Part shown: one piece after another, positions 27,751 through 40,802 of the stretch
Numbering within the stretch: the first letter of the stretch is position 1
Layout of the letters: each line of letters opens with the position of its first letter
Assembly: GCF_001612965.1 (NCBI RefSeq)
Contig: NZ_BDBL01000011.1
Coordinates: 62,001 to 126,000 of the forward strand
DNA: 64,000 bases
Origin: Nocardia kruczakiae NBRC 101016
GTDB taxonomy: Bacteria; Actinomycetota; Actinomycetes; Mycobacteriales; Mycobacteriaceae
Reading direction: 5' to 3'
The notes under the pieces: generated by a model
The model's input: the letters and a program-made list of their open reading frames with translations, nothing else
What the model was told of the DNA's origin: nothing
Databases searched by the model: none
Position numbers and translations under genes: made by a program

Positions 27751-28439
27751 GCACTGCGGCGGACTCACCGGACGGCGGCACCCCGATCCGGGTTCTGCTC
27801 GTCGACGACGAGCAGTTGGTGCGGTCGGGATTTCGGCTCCTGCTCGATATCGAGGACGACATCACAGTCGTCGGGGAGGCCGCGACCGGGGCCGAAGCCG
27901 TACGCAAAGCCCGTGCGCTGCGCCCGGATGTCGTCCTGATGGATATCCGGATGCCGACGATGGACGGCATTCAGGCCACCCGCGACATCGCCGCCACGCC
28001 GGGGCTGCGGGATGTGCGGATTCTCATTCTGACCACCTACGACACCGATGCCTACGTCTTCGAGGGACTGCAGGCCGGCGCCGCCGGCTTCCTGCTCAAA
28101 GATGCCGGTCCGGCCGAATTGCTACACGCTATCCGCGTGGTCGCCGCCGGTGAGGCCCTGCTCGCGCCCCGTATCACGCGCCGGCTCATCGCACAGTTCA
28201 CGGCCCGGCACACCGCCGACCGAGCCGCCGAACAGCGGCTCGCGGTACTGACCGAACGGGAGCGGGAGGTGCTGGCTCTGGTCGGCCAGGGCATGAGCAA
28301 TGCCGAAATCGGCGCCGAACTGTTCCTCAGTCCGGCCACCGCCCGCACCCACGTCAGCCGGACGATGGTCAAACTCGGCGCTCGCGACCGCGCGCAATTG
28401 GTCGTCATCGCCTATCGAACGGGGCTGGTGGCGCCGTAG
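27747..28439 (+). CDS. NarL/LuxR-family response regulator
   Basis: 230 residues from GTG 27747. Receiver domain with Asp20/Asp21, phospho-acceptor Asp66 (VVLMDIRMP), Thr in LILTTYDTD and Lys in FLLKDAGP; LuxR HTH from [20 protein letters not shown] through [18 protein letters not shown]. It forms a cognate pair with the overlapping upstream kinase. The palindrome at 26423-26446 is a candidate autoregulatory site. Confidence 0.95.
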   Translation: MSTAADSPDGGTPIRVLLVDDEQLVRSGFRLLLDIEDDITVVGEAATGAEAVRKARALRPDVVLMDIRMPTMDGIQATRDIAATPGLRDVRILILTTYDTDAYVFEGLQAGAAGFLLKDAGPAELLHAIRVVAAGEALLAPRITRRLIAQFTARHTADRAAEQRLAVLTEREREVLALVGQGMSNAEIGAELFLSPATARTHVSRTMVKLGARDRAQLVVIAYRTGLVAP

Positions 28440-28715
28440 ACCGAGCGCGTCCGGTCCGGACAACGCCGAGCGACGGGCGGCACCGGCCCGGCGGACGCCG
28501 CCCGCGGTGCCGATGCCGGACCGGAATTTCGCAACAGCCTCGATCACCTGCGGCTATGACGTATCGACCTGACTTTCTCCGGGTGCCGGGGAGCTCTCGA
28601 TTCCTACCGTCGATTGCGTCGCCCGCTGACGGCGGGCGGCTCACGTCCCGGCAGTCGTTTCGCCGCGGACAGCTGATCTCGCCGGTTCGCCCGGCGTGTA
28701 CGGGGAGGAATCCGC

Positions 28716-29345
28716 ATGTCCATCGCATCTGTCTACGCCACCGCAACCACGGCTCTCGCGCTGGCGCTGCTGCCGGCCACCGGCGCCTCGGCCGCGGGGC
28801 CGGGCGGTCACGAGAACACGTATCCGGCACCGAACGGGTACAGCTTCACCGTGGGCCATCTCGATTACGCGGCCCATCCGGTGACCGCGCTGAACGGGAT
28901 GCCCACCAATCGAGAAGTGTTCCTGGACAACACGTCCTACGCGCGGATTCCGAGCGGCACCGGCACGTTGAAGGCGGGCTACTTCGTCGCGTGCGCGGTC
29001 GATATCGACCTCGGTTTCAGCGCCGACGCCTCGGCCTCGCTGAGCGCCGGAGCGACGATCAGCCCGGATCTGGTGGAGCCGAGTGCGAGTGTGACGCTCG
29101 GCCCCAGCGTCTCCGCCGGCATCGGGGTGAACGTGTCGGTCACGCCCGGGAAGATCACCGACGTCGAGGTGGGTCGGAAACACCTCGACGCCGGGGAGAC
29201 CGAGTATCTCGTCAGCCGGGACTTCCATCTCATGGTGCAGGGCTGCGGCGGTCCGCTGACCATCCGCGCCTACAGCAAGATCGAGGTCTCCGCGGCGGAG
29301 GTCGACGGGAACGGCGCCGTCTTCGCGGATCCGACCGTGCTCTGA
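28716..29345 (+). CDS. MspA-family porin-like secreted protein
   Basis: 209 residues; a GGGGAGGAAT ribosome site precedes ATG 28716. A signal peptide of about 27 residues ends in GASAAG. The mature part shows the features of the MspA family: REVFLDNTSYARI, GYFVACAVDIDLGF, alternating beta strands in the middle, and FHLMVQGCGGPLTIRAYSKI near the end, with the paired cysteines of nocardial members. MspA proteins form octameric water-filled channels in the mycolic-acid outer membrane. Its neighbours are a two-component system upstream and a PspC protein downstream, an envelope context. Confidence 0.82.
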   Translation: MSIASVYATATTALALALLPATGASAAGPGGHENTYPAPNGYSFTVGHLDYAAHPVTALNGMPTNREVFLDNTSYARIPSGTGTLKAGYFVACAVDIDLGFSADASASLSAGATISPDLVEPSASVTLGPSVSAGIGVNVSVTPGKITDVEVGRKHLDAGETEYLVSRDFHLMVQGCGGPLTIRAYSKIEVSAAEVDGNGAVFADPTVL

Positions 29346-29417
29346 CTGGCGTATCCGGGTTCGTTTTCAGGGTGAACCCCGATGCCATTCGATGCTGCTC
29401 ACGGCCACCATGGAGCT

Positions 29418-31148
29418 ATGACCACAGCGAGCGGCGGGACCGGCGGCACGAGCCGGACGGGATTCAGCGAACAGCTCCAGCACCTGTGGCGGACGCGTCC
29501 GACACGGCTGCCGGGACAGAGTCCGGTCGCCGGCGTGGCGTCCGGATTCGGCCGTCGCTACGGCGTGGACCCGGTACTGATCCGGGTCGCGTTCGTGGTG
29601 TCGACGATCTTCGGCGGTGCGGGCATCGTGTTGTATCTGGCGGCATGGTTGCTGCTGCCCCCGGCGGGTGATGCGGTATCACCCGCGGAGGGCCTGATCA
29701 GCCGCGGGCACAGTTCGCAATCGTCCACCAAGACCATCGTCCTGATCGTCGCCCTGGCGATCGCGGTCACCACCATGGGGCCGGTGGGAGTCGGACTCGG
29801 CGGCTCGGGGGTGATCAGTTTCGCCCTGATGGTGGCCGGTTGGTGGCTGCTCTACATGCGGCAGCCGGAACCACCGTTCGACGGCTCGTATCCGCTGCCC
29901 GCCGAGGGCGGTATCGCGGCGACGGGATATCCGGGGGCGAGCTTCCCGGGTGGGTCGCCATGGAGCGGAAGTCAGTACGGACCGTTCACCACACTTCCCG
30001 ACCACTACGAACCGGATCCGAACCGCGTTGCGAGCAGCCAGGTTCCGGTCACGGTGACGCCGGAGAGTCATCCGGACGAAGCACGCGCCGACTCGCCCTA
30101 CACTGCGAGCTCAGCCGACGAAGCGACCGAAAGCATTGCGGCCGAAGTCCTTCCGACGGAAGAGACGCCAGGCCAACCGGCCCGTTCAGCTTCCGCGTCC
30201 GAGCCCGGTACCTCCGAACCCGTTGCCGCCGAATCGGACTCGCCCTCCGGCGAGATGACCACCGACGAGATGCCGCCCGACGATCGCCCCACGGTCGCGA
30301 TGACCCGGCCGCTCCCCGTCGAATCCGAAGCGGCGGCAGTCTCCGCCGAGCGCACGGCCGAGGACGAGTCGGACCCGGACGATTCGTCGGGCCCGGGCGG
30401 AAGTGCCCGTCCCACCCCGGCACCTCCCCCCGGCCCGCGCCCGATCGGCGCCCGCCCGATCCCGGACCCGGCGCATATCGGCCCCACTCCGGCGGGCTGG
30501 GATCCGCTCGGCGTGGCGCCGATGGCCTGGGATCTGCCCACCCCCACGCAGGAACGCCCGGTCGCCGTGGTCCCGGTACAGCGGCCGCGGTCCCGGCTCA
30601 CCCCGGTGGTGATCGGCCTGGCGGTCCTGGCGGCAGCGGCCGCGGGGGCGGTGGCCGCCGCGGGAGCGGACTGGATGACACCCGCGCGAATCGGCGCGGT
30701 CGCCCTGGCGGTGGTCGGCCTCGGCCTGATCGTCGGGGCCTTCCTGCGCCGCGGTTACGGCTTGATGGTGGTGCTCGCGCCGCTGGCCGGCTTCGTCATC
30801 CTCGCCTCGATGGTCGGCCCGGTCGAATTCGATCGCGGGGCCATGGGCGACCATGTCTGGACCCCGGCCACGGCCGCCGATCTGGCGCCGGAATACAAGA
30901 TCACCATGGGCTCGGGCACGCTCGACCTGCGCCAACTGCCCCTGACCGAGAATCGCACGGTCCACGTGAATGTGCAGATGGGTGACTTCCGGGTGCTGGT
31001 GCCGGAATCGATGCGCCTGCACGCCACCTGCAACGCCAGCATGGGCGACGTGTCCTGTCCGCAGGGACCCACCGGACCGGCCGACGGGCCGATTCTCACT
31101 CTCGACATCGATGTCCACGCCGGAAACGCGGAGGTGAAACGTGGCTGA
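29418..31148 (+). CDS. PspC-domain membrane protein with LiaF-like C terminus
   Basis: 576 residues from ATG 29418 (GGAGCT ribosome site). PspC domain at about residues 28-83 with its long helix pair, two more helices near 110-150, an acidic Ser/Pro/Glu linker from about 160 to 390, more membrane helices near 395-465, and a beta-rich C terminus (GSGTLDLRQLPLTENRTVHV, MGDFRVLVPES) like the LiaF/DUF2154 domain of envelope-stress regulators. It overlaps the next gene by 8 bp. It may sense membrane damage and work with the PspC kinase; that link is inferred. Confidence 0.85.
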   Translation: MTTASGGTGGTSRTGFSEQLQHLWRTRPTRLPGQSPVAGVASGFGRRYGVDPVLIRVAFVVSTIFGGAGIVLYLAAWLLLPPAGDAVSPAEGLISRGHSSQSSTKTIVLIVALAIAVTTMGPVGVGLGGSGVISFALMVAGWWLLYMRQPEPPFDGSYPLPAEGGIAATGYPGASFPGGSPWSGSQYGPFTTLPDHYEPDPNRVASSQVPVTVTPESHPDEARADSPYTASSADEATESIAAEVLPTEETPGQPARSASASEPGTSEPVAAESDSPSGEMTTDEMPPDDRPTVAMTRPLPVESEAAAVSAERTAEDESDPDDSSGPGGSARPTPAPPPGPRPIGARPIPDPAHIGPTPAGWDPLGVAPMAWDLPTPTQERPVAVVPVQRPRSRLTPVVIGLAVLAAAAAGAVAAAGADWMTPARIGAVALAVVGLGLIVGAFLRRGYGLMVVLAPLAGFVILASMVGPVEFDRGAMGDHVWTPATAADLAPEYKITMGSGTLDLRQLPLTENRTVHVNVQMGDFRVLVPESMRLHATCNASMGDVSCPQGPTGPADGPILTLDIDVHAGNAEVKRG

Positions 31149-31362
31149 CAACGACACGGCCGACACTCGGACCGACACTCGGGGCGGGCCGTCGTTCTCG
31201 CTCCTGCTGGCCGGAATACTCGCCCTGCTGGTCAGCGTCTGGGCCTTCATCGGCCCCACATCCTGGCCCTTCCACAGTGCGGTGCCGGTGGGCTGGATCG
31301 TGGTGGGCGTCGCGGTGGTCGTGGGCATCGCCCTGGTGATTTCGCCGCGACGGAAGAAATAG
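31141..31362 (+). CDS. Small two-helix membrane protein
   Basis: 73 residues; GTG 31141 overlaps the PspC gene stop (GTGGCTGA). A charged N terminus (ADNDTADTRTDTRGG) is followed by helices LLAGILALLVSVWAFIG and VGWIVVGVAVVVGIALVI, then a basic SPRRKK end. Translation coupling suggests it works with the PspC/LiaF-like protein as a membrane partner. No family recognised. Confidence 0.8.
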   Translation: MADNDTADTRTDTRGGPSFSLLLAGILALLVSVWAFIGPTSWPFHSAVPVGWIVVGVAVVVGIALVISPRRKK

Positions 31363-31384
31363 CGTCCCGAACAACGGAAAGAAG

Positions 31385-31420
31385 GAAGGGGCCTTCCAGC
31401 CGACGCTGGAAGGCCCCTTC
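31385..31420. terminator. Bidirectional hairpin terminator
   Basis: GAAGGGGCCTTCCAGC and its complement GCTGGAAGGCCCCTTC form a perfect 16-bp stem around CGAC. It lies between two convergent genes (the small membrane protein and guaA), so it can stop both. Confidence 0.9.
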
Positions 31421-31444
31421 TCCGCTATCGGCCGAGACAGCCGC

Positions 31445-33025
<1,581 letters not shown>

Positions 33026-33241
33026 AGTTTAGTGAGCGCATCGGCGCACCTCGAGGGCGGGCGAGCCTGCCGGTCGCGGCCGTGACCGCCCCCACTCCGC
33101 CGGTCCGACGCCGGCCGTATCGACCGGGTGCCGACCGATGTCCGAAACGGCCTATCCGCCAACGCATATCCATGCTCGCCGGCCTCCGCGACGATCGCGA
33201 AGGCGGAGCAGCAGCAGTCGGCGACCGCTATCCTCGTGCTC

Positions 33242-34039
33242 GTGCCATTCGCCCGTGCGATCGATGCCGAAATCCATTACGAGGATTCCGGCGGTCGTGG
33301 TCCCGTGGTGCTACTGGGGCACGAATTCTTCATGGACCGAACGATGTTCGCCTCGCAGGCGGCCGCGCTGTCACCGGAGTTCCGGATCGTCACCTGGGAT
33401 GCGCGCGGACACGGACGCACCCGCGACGAGGGACTGCCCTTCACCTATTGGACGGCGGCCCGCGACGCCCTGACCGTGCTGGACCAGCTCGGCGTCGAAC
33501 GCGCGGTGGTCGGCGGCACCTCACAGGGCGGGTTCAGCGCCATGCGCACCGCGCTGCTCGCTCCGGAACGGGTGGCCGCGCTCATCCTGATCTCCACCGA
33601 GGCGCACAGCCCCACCCCGCAGGAACTCGCGACCTCGCGCCGCTTCCTGGACCGCTGGAAGGAGCCGAATATCCGGCATGTCCTCGCGGAGCACATGGCG
33701 CACTGGCTGATCGGAGACGACGCCTGGTACCGGGCGGTGTGGACCAAGCGATGGCTGGCGCGCGACCCGCACGAACTCGAGGCCGCGGCCGGATGCCTGC
33801 TGGCCCGCGACTCGATCCTGCATCGGCTGGCCGAAATCACCTGTCCCGCACTGGTCATCCATCCCACGCGGGCCGGCATCCCGCGCGCGCACGCGCTGGA
33901 AATGGCGCGCCGGCTGGCCGGATCGCGGTTCTGCGAAATCGAGGATGCCCGTCAGGCGGTCAACATGACTCACCCCGCGCAGGTCAACGCCGCGATTCGC
34001 GACTTCCTGCGCGGGGACGTGCTGACCCGGCTCAACTGA
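33242..34039 (+). CDS. Alpha/beta hydrolase with altered catalytic residues
   Basis: 265 residues from GTG 33242; TATCCT seven bases upstream looks like a -10 box, so the message may be leaderless. The N-terminal half is a standard alpha/beta hydrolase: VLLGHEFFMDRTMFASQAAA, DARGHGRTRDEG and the nucleophile elbow VGGTSQGGFSAMR. Towards the end the usual HGTAD acid reads HPTRAG, and the usual GHAxNLTHP His reads ARQAVNMTHP. Two of three triad residues thus look replaced. It may have lost hydrolysis or use other residues. Convergent with guaB3. Confidence 0.82.
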   Translation: MPFARAIDAEIHYEDSGGRGPVVLLGHEFFMDRTMFASQAAALSPEFRIVTWDARGHGRTRDEGLPFTYWTAARDALTVLDQLGVERAVVGGTSQGGFSAMRTALLAPERVAALILISTEAHSPTPQELATSRRFLDRWKEPNIRHVLAEHMAHWLIGDDAWYRAVWTKRWLARDPHELEAAAGCLLARDSILHRLAEITCPALVIHPTRAGIPRAHALEMARRLAGSRFCEIEDARQAVNMTHPAQVNAAIRDFLRGDVLTRLN

Positions 34040-34060
34040 TCCGGGTCACGGCGCGAGATC

Positions 34061-35230
34061 TCAGGCCCGCACGCTGAGGCCGACCCGCTGGAATTCCTTC
34101 AGATCGCAGTATCCGGCCTTGGCCATCGAACGACGCAGGCCGCCAACGAGATTCACCGACCCCCACGGATCGCTGGACGGACCGTACAGCACCTTCTCCA
34201 GGGTGGGCTGCTCGTCCGGCTCGGCGAACTGCAACAGCGCGCCGCGCGGCACCGACGGATGCGCGGCCGCCGAGGGCCAGTACCAACCGCGGCCGGGCGC
34301 GTCCTGCGCCAGCGCCAGCGGCACACCCAGCATCGCCGCATCCGCACCGCAGGCGATGGCCTTGGCCAGCTGGCCGGAGGAGACGATGTCACCGTCGGCG
34401 ATCACGTGGACGTATCGACCGCCGGTCTCGTCGAGGTAGTCGCGGCGAGCGGCGGCGGCATCGGCGATCGCGGTCGCCATCGGGACACCGATACCGAGCA
34501 CCTCACCGGTGGTGGTGGCGCCGGGCATCGAGCCGTAACCGACGATCACACCGGCGGCGCCGGTGCGCATCAGATGCAGGGCGGTGCGGTGATCGCTGAC
34601 GCCACCGGCCACCACCGGCACGTCCAGTTCGGCGATGAAGGTCTTGAGATTCAGCGGTTCCACCGACGAGCCGGCGTCCTCCGCCGGCACCGCGCTCGCG
34701 CCGCCGACGTGTTCGGCGGAGATGATGGTGCCGTGGACGACCAGCAGGTCGATACCGGCCTGCACCAGACTCGGAGTCAGGGCGCGCGCGTTCTGCGGGC
34801 TCACCCGCACCGCGACCGTCACCCCGGCGGCGCGCACCTGCGCGACCGCGGCGGCCAGCAGATCGGGCTGCATCGGCGCGGCGTGCAGTTCCTGCAGCAG
34901 TTCGACCGCGGCCTCGGGCCCCTTGTGCTCGGCCACCTCGACCAGCTGCTCGATGCGCGCGCTCACATCGGCGTGCCGGGCCCAGAGTCCCTCGCCGTTG
35001 ATGACGCCCAGCCCGCCGAGGCGGCCCAGTTCGATCGCGAATTCCGGCGACACCAGCGCATCGGTCGGATGCGCGACCACGGGGATGTCGAATCGGTAGG
35101 CATCCAGCTGCCATGCCAGCGACACCTGCTTCGACGACCGAGTGCGCCGCGACGGGACGATGTCGACATCGTCCAGCTCATAGGTACGCCGGGCGGTCCG
35201 ACCCATCCCGATCTCGACCATGTCCCGCAC
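34061..35230 (-). CDS. guaB3: IMP dehydrogenase-family protein GuaB3
   Basis: 389 residues, GTG 35230 (VRDMVEIGMGRTARRTYELD). TIM-barrel of the IMPDH/GMP reductase family without CBS domains: IPVVAHPTDALVSPEFAIEL, GVINGEGLWARH, VAGGVSDHRTALHLMRTGA and CGADAAMLGVPLALAQDAPG. The mycobacterial orthologue GuaB3 is a partner gene of guaB2; its catalytic role is unclear. It lies 330 bp downstream of guaB2 on the same strand with its own spacer. Confidence 0.93.
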   Translation of the reverse strand: MRDMVEIGMGRTARRTYELDDVDIVPSRRTRSSKQVSLAWQLDAYRFDIPVVAHPTDALVSPEFAIELGRLGGLGVINGEGLWARHADVSARIEQLVEVAEHKGPEAAVELLQELHAAPMQPDLLAAAVAQVRAAGVTVAVRVSPQNARALTPSLVQAGIDLLVVHGTIISAEHVGGASAVPAEDAGSSVEPLNLKTFIAELDVPVVAGGVSDHRTALHLMRTGAAGVIVGYGSMPGATTTGEVLGIGVPMATAIADAAAARRDYLDETGGRYVHVIADGDIVSSGQLAKAIACGADAAMLGVPLALAQDAPGRGWYWPSAAAHPSVPRGALLQFAEPDEQPTLEKVLYGPSSDPWGSVNLVGGLRRSMAKAGYCDLKEFQRVGLSVRA

Positions 35231-35340
35231 TGATGTCTCTCCTTAGTGTGTTGCCACGCCCGTGTGTGCGACGAACTTGCGCGCGCCGGCGTCACGACGT
35301 CGCGGCGATCTCACGCCGACGCGCGTCCATCCTCCCAGTT

Positions 35341-35363
35341 CCCGGCGTATGCCATACGCCGGG
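35341..35363. promoter_or_regulatory. Perfect inverted repeat upstream of guaB3
   Basis: CCCGGCGTAT (35341-35350), GCC, ATACGCCGGG (35354-35363). It lies 111 bp before the guaB3 start within the 333-bp spacer (35231-35563) to guaB2. It could be an operator or a second terminator. Otherwise the spacer has no gene. Confidence 0.6.
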
Positions 35364-35532
35364 GGCGGTCCGTGTCGGACGTCAGGCATGGGGACCGGCC
35401 GGGCGTGGTCGAACATCGACACGACCGACCGGTATCTCATGGATCGCGAGGGGCCGGCTCATCTCACCGACACGCCTTGTCCCCGAAGCACTTCCACCCT
35501 CCGCGGCGAGGGGGTCACCGATCCGACGTGGC

Positions 35533-35548
35533 AGAGGCTTTCGCCTCT
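35533..35548 (-). terminator. Short hairpin after guaB2
   Basis: On the transcribed strand AGAGGC-GAAA-GCCTCT makes a 6-bp stem capped by a stable GNRA tetraloop, 15 bp after the guaB2 stop. It is short for a full terminator; it may instead protect the 3' end. Confidence 0.5.
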
Positions 35549-35563
35549 CGCTCCGGCTTCTAC

Positions 35564-37912
<2,349 letters not shown>

Positions 37913-38013
37913 CTACCCCGGAAAACACGAATCCGACCGCCGGAATCGGCGATCGGTTCTCGTATCGGAAATCTCGTCCAGCCGGATATGTCGTTCCGGC
38001 CGGATATGTCGCT

Positions 38014-39216
38014 CTAGCCGATGCCGGTGTGCAATCCACCACCGGCCGGCGGCACCACCACGGTCGGCGCCGAGGGCACCGACGGGCGAACCGGGGCGAC
38101 GGTCTGCTGCGGCTGCGTCGGCGGGACCACCGCCCCTCCGCCGATGGTGGTCGGCGAATTGGCGGTGGGCTGATTCGTCGGCGGCTGCTGCTGTGTCGGC
38201 GGCTGCTCGTTGGTCGGCGGCTGCTGCTGTGTCGGCGGCTGTTCGTGCGTCGGCGGCTCGGCAGTTGTCGGCGGTTGCTGCTGCTGTTGCGTCGGCGGCT
38301 TGGCACCACTTCCCGGCTCGGTGCCCGGTGTGCCCGGTCCCGAACCGTTCGCCCCGGTTTCGGGCGCGGTCTGGCTGCGCATGATCTCCGGTCCCGGAGT
38401 GCTCTGCTTGGAACCGCTGCTCTCGTGCTGGCCCGGGTTGGTGGCCTGTCCCGGCGTCGTCGGCGCGACCACGGTCGGAGTGGTCGGCGTCGTATTCGCC
38501 TTCGGCTCCAGTGACTCCAGCGCGGCGGCCACCTGGGGCGCGGTGGTCTTCAGCTGATCCAGCAGATGCTGCCAGCGCAGCTGCAGATCCTGCTTGCGCG
38601 AATTGTCATCGACCTGGGTCGTGTTGGTGGAAGCGCTCTCCAGCAGTGCCTTGGCCTGTTCCGGGTGTCCCTGGTCGATCAGCGTCTGCGCCTTGGTCAT
38701 ATCGTCGTCGGCGCGCTGGGCGATCGTGGTCTGCGCCTGCTGGCTGAACACGACCTCCTTCACCCGCCACAACGGATCACCCGGCTGCGCGCCGTAGGAG
38801 AACGCCGTCGTCCCGCCCGCGATCACCGCGACCGCGGCCGCGGCGCCCATCAACGGACGTACCAGTCGCAGCCTGCCGCGGCGATGGGCGTTGACCCTCG
38901 CCTCCCGCGCTCCGATCTCCTGGTTGACCGCCGCTACCACGGCGTCCAGATCGGGACCGGCCGGCATCGGAGTCTCGACGATATCGGCCCGCCAATTCGC
39001 GAGCAGACTCGCGAGTTGATACTCCTCGGCACTGTCGGTCGCGACGGGACCGTCGCCGGCGATGGCGTCGATCAGCGCATCGTCGCGGCGTACCGCCGCG
39101 ATATCCACCGGCCCGGAATCACCGGACTCCCCGGATGCCTCGGCATAGGGACCGCTGTTCGGCGATCCAAGCCGCGCCTTCCAGTCGCCCCGACCGCGCT
39201 CGCCATCCCTAGCCAT
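38014..39216 (-). CDS. rsdA: Anti-sigma-D factor RsdA
   Basis: 400 residues from ATG 39216, overlapping the sigD stop by 8 bp (ATGGCTAG). The SigD-binding segment is AAVRRDDALIDAIAGDG (about 40-56). One transmembrane helix at about 121-138 places the N terminus inside the cell. The extracytoplasmic part starts with a helical YGAQPGDPLWRVKEVVFSQQ block and ends in a long Pro/Thr/Gln tail with PTQQQPP/PTNEQPP repeats (DNA near 38180-38300). RsdA holds SigD until its degradation by ClpP in mycobacteria. The repeat tail is much longer than needed for that role and may sit in the cell wall. Confidence 0.92.
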   Translation of the reverse strand: MARDGERGRGDWKARLGSPNSGPYAEASGESGDSGPVDIAAVRRDDALIDAIAGDGPVATDSAEEYQLASLLANWRADIVETPMPAGPDLDAVVAAVNQEIGAREARVNAHRRGRLRLVRPLMGAAAAVAVIAGGTTAFSYGAQPGDPLWRVKEVVFSQQAQTTIAQRADDDMTKAQTLIDQGHPEQAKALLESASTNTTQVDDNSRKQDLQLRWQHLLDQLKTTAPQVAAALESLEPKANTTPTTPTVVAPTTPGQATNPGQHESSGSKQSTPGPEIMRSQTAPETGANGSGPGTPGTEPGSGAKPPTQQQQQPPTTAEPPTHEQPPTQQQPPTNEQPPTQQQPPTNQPTANSPTTIGGGAVVPPTQPQQTVAPVRPSVPSAPTVVVPPAGGGLHTGIG

Positions 39217-39820
39217 ACATTTCACCTGCCCTCGCCACTTGTGACTTCAGTTTCGCGAGCGCCCGATGCTGAGCCACTCGTATAGCTCCCGCCGTACTGC
39301 CCACGGCGACAGCAGTTTCTTCTGCTGACAAACCCATGACCAAACGCAGGATCAGGATCTCTCGGTGCTTCTCCGGTAGCGTGGCCAGCAGACTGTTCAT
39401 CTGCCGGCTCGTTTCGGATTCGAGAGCGCGCTGCTCCGGCCCCTGGTCGGTGGATATGACATCTGGTACTTCGGCCATCGCGTCCGCCTTGTTACGGGCG
39501 GCGTTGCGATGAGCGTCGGCGACCTTGTGCGAGGCGATTCCGTACACGAAAGCCATGAACGGCCGCCCCTGGTCCTGGTAACGCGGCAGGGCGGTCATCA
39601 CAGCCAAGCAGACCTCCTGCGCCACGTCGTCCGCGGAGAGCTGCCCACGCTCCGCGGAACCGATCCGCGCACGGCAATAGCGAACTACCAGCGGGCGGAT
39701 GATTTCCAGTACCTGGGCTAAAGCGGAACGGTCGCCCTGAGCTGCAGCAGCTACGGCGGCGTCCAACTCCTCGCCCGAGTGCGTCATCGTCAGAGATATT
39801 CCTGGCGTTACAAGTGGCAC
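39209..39820 (-). CDS. sigD: ECF RNA polymerase sigma factor SigD
   Basis: 203 residues from GTG 39820; ATG 39787 (MTHSGEELDAAVAAAAQGDR) is an alternative. Sigma-70 region 2 (RPLVVRYCRARIG, LSADDVAQEVCLAVMTALPR) and region 4 (LPEKHREILILRLVMGLSAE, GSTAGAIRVAQHRALAKL) are intact. In mycobacteria SigD affects ribosomal and lipid genes and virulence. It forms an overlapping pair with rsdA, so regulator and inhibitor are made together. Confidence 0.95.
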   Translation of the reverse strand: MPLVTPGISLTMTHSGEELDAAVAAAAQGDRSALAQVLEIIRPLVVRYCRARIGSAERGQLSADDVAQEVCLAVMTALPRYQDQGRPFMAFVYGIASHKVADAHRNAARNKADAMAEVPDVISTDQGPEQRALESETSRQMNSLLATLPEKHREILILRLVMGLSAEETAVAVGSTAGAIRVAQHRALAKLKSQVARAGEMYG

Positions 39821-39914
39821 GGCCGGATTTCGACCGGTGCTTCCACCGGTCGGTGGAACGGAACCAACAATAGCGGCTCAGCTATGTGAGTCGGACAACA
39901 TGGGGGATCACTGC

Positions 39915-40802
39915 TCACCCGATTTCCGGACCGAGCCGCAGCCGACCGCCCCGACCAGCCAGGATCTGCGCGTACGCACCCGATTCCGCGGCCGCGCGAC
40001 GGGCCTCGTCCGGTTCGCACACCCCCGCTCGCAACATCGCGGCGGCCCAGCGCAGCGGCAGCAATCCGTGTGCGGCGCAGTCGGAATCGACCAGCTCGGC
40101 CACGGCGCGGCTGCGATCGATGTCACCGTCGCCCGCCGCCGCGGCGGCCACCAGCAGCCGCGACTTCACTTGATGCCGAACCGATCCCATCCGCCCGGCC
40201 GCGGCCACCGCCGCCTCGGCATGAGCCAGGGCAGGCTCGGCGACCAGTCCCATACCGGGTGCTGCAAGCGCGGTTTCGGCGCTGACCCAATGCCAGCGCA
40301 CCAGGGCTCGCAGATTCGCCGGCGCGCGATCGACTTCGTCGCGACAGCGCCGCAGCAATCGCGCGGACACCTGTGGCTGCCCGGTCCCGAGCGCGTCCGC
40401 GGCCAATCCGGTGAACGCGTCGCAGACCGCCGCGGCGCGCATCGGATCGGCCGCCCTCCCCACCGGCGGGTTCACGGCCAGCGCCGCCGCCCGCCCGTCC
40501 AGAATCGCCGCGCCCGCATGCCGGCCGAGCTGGCGCAGCAGCGACGCCTCGGTGGAGGCCACGAGCGAGCCGAGGATCGGATCCGTGGTCAGCCGGGCGG
40601 CCCGGAGCAATTCGGCGCGTGCCGCCGCATATCGCCCTTGACCACCGAGGACGACCGCCCGCAGCCAGGTTTCGACGGGGCCGGTGGCGGCGGGAAGATC
40701 CGCGGGCGCGATCCCGGGGCGGCCGCCGAACGCCGCGTCGGCCAGTACGGGCGCGCTCCCGGAGGCCAGCAACCCGCCGACTCGCGGAGACAAATCCAAC
40801 AC
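39915..40802 (-). CDS. Hypothetical helical (TPR-like) protein upstream of sigD
   Basis: 295 residues from GTG 40802. Entirely alpha-helical and Ala/Arg-rich, with repeated helix pairs such as VETWLRAVVLGGQGRYAAAR and LLRAARLTTDPILGSLVAST that look like degenerate tetratricopeptide repeats. No catalytic or DNA-binding motif. The mycobacterial gene next to sigD has the same position and character. It is probably transcribed with sigD-rsdA, 94 bp away. Confidence 0.75.
   Translation of the reverse strand: MLDLSPRVGGLLASGSAPVLADAAFGGRPGIAPADLPAATGPVETWLRAVVLGGQGRYAAARAELLRAARLTTDPILGSLVASTEASLLRQLGRHAGAAILDGRAAALAVNPPVGRAADPMRAAAVCDAFTGLAADALGTGQPQVSARLLRRCRDEVDRAPANLRALVRWHWVSAETALAAPGMGLVAEPALAHAEAAVAAAGRMGSVRHQVKSRLLVAAAAAGDGDIDRSRAVAELVDSDCAAHGLLPLRWAAAMLRAGVCEPDEARRAAAESGAYAQILAGRGGRLRLGPEIG

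Noticed and set aside
38140..38300. Short repeats as a CRISPR array
   Set aside because: They are degenerate codon repeats encoding the Pro/Thr/Gln tail of RsdA; no spacers.
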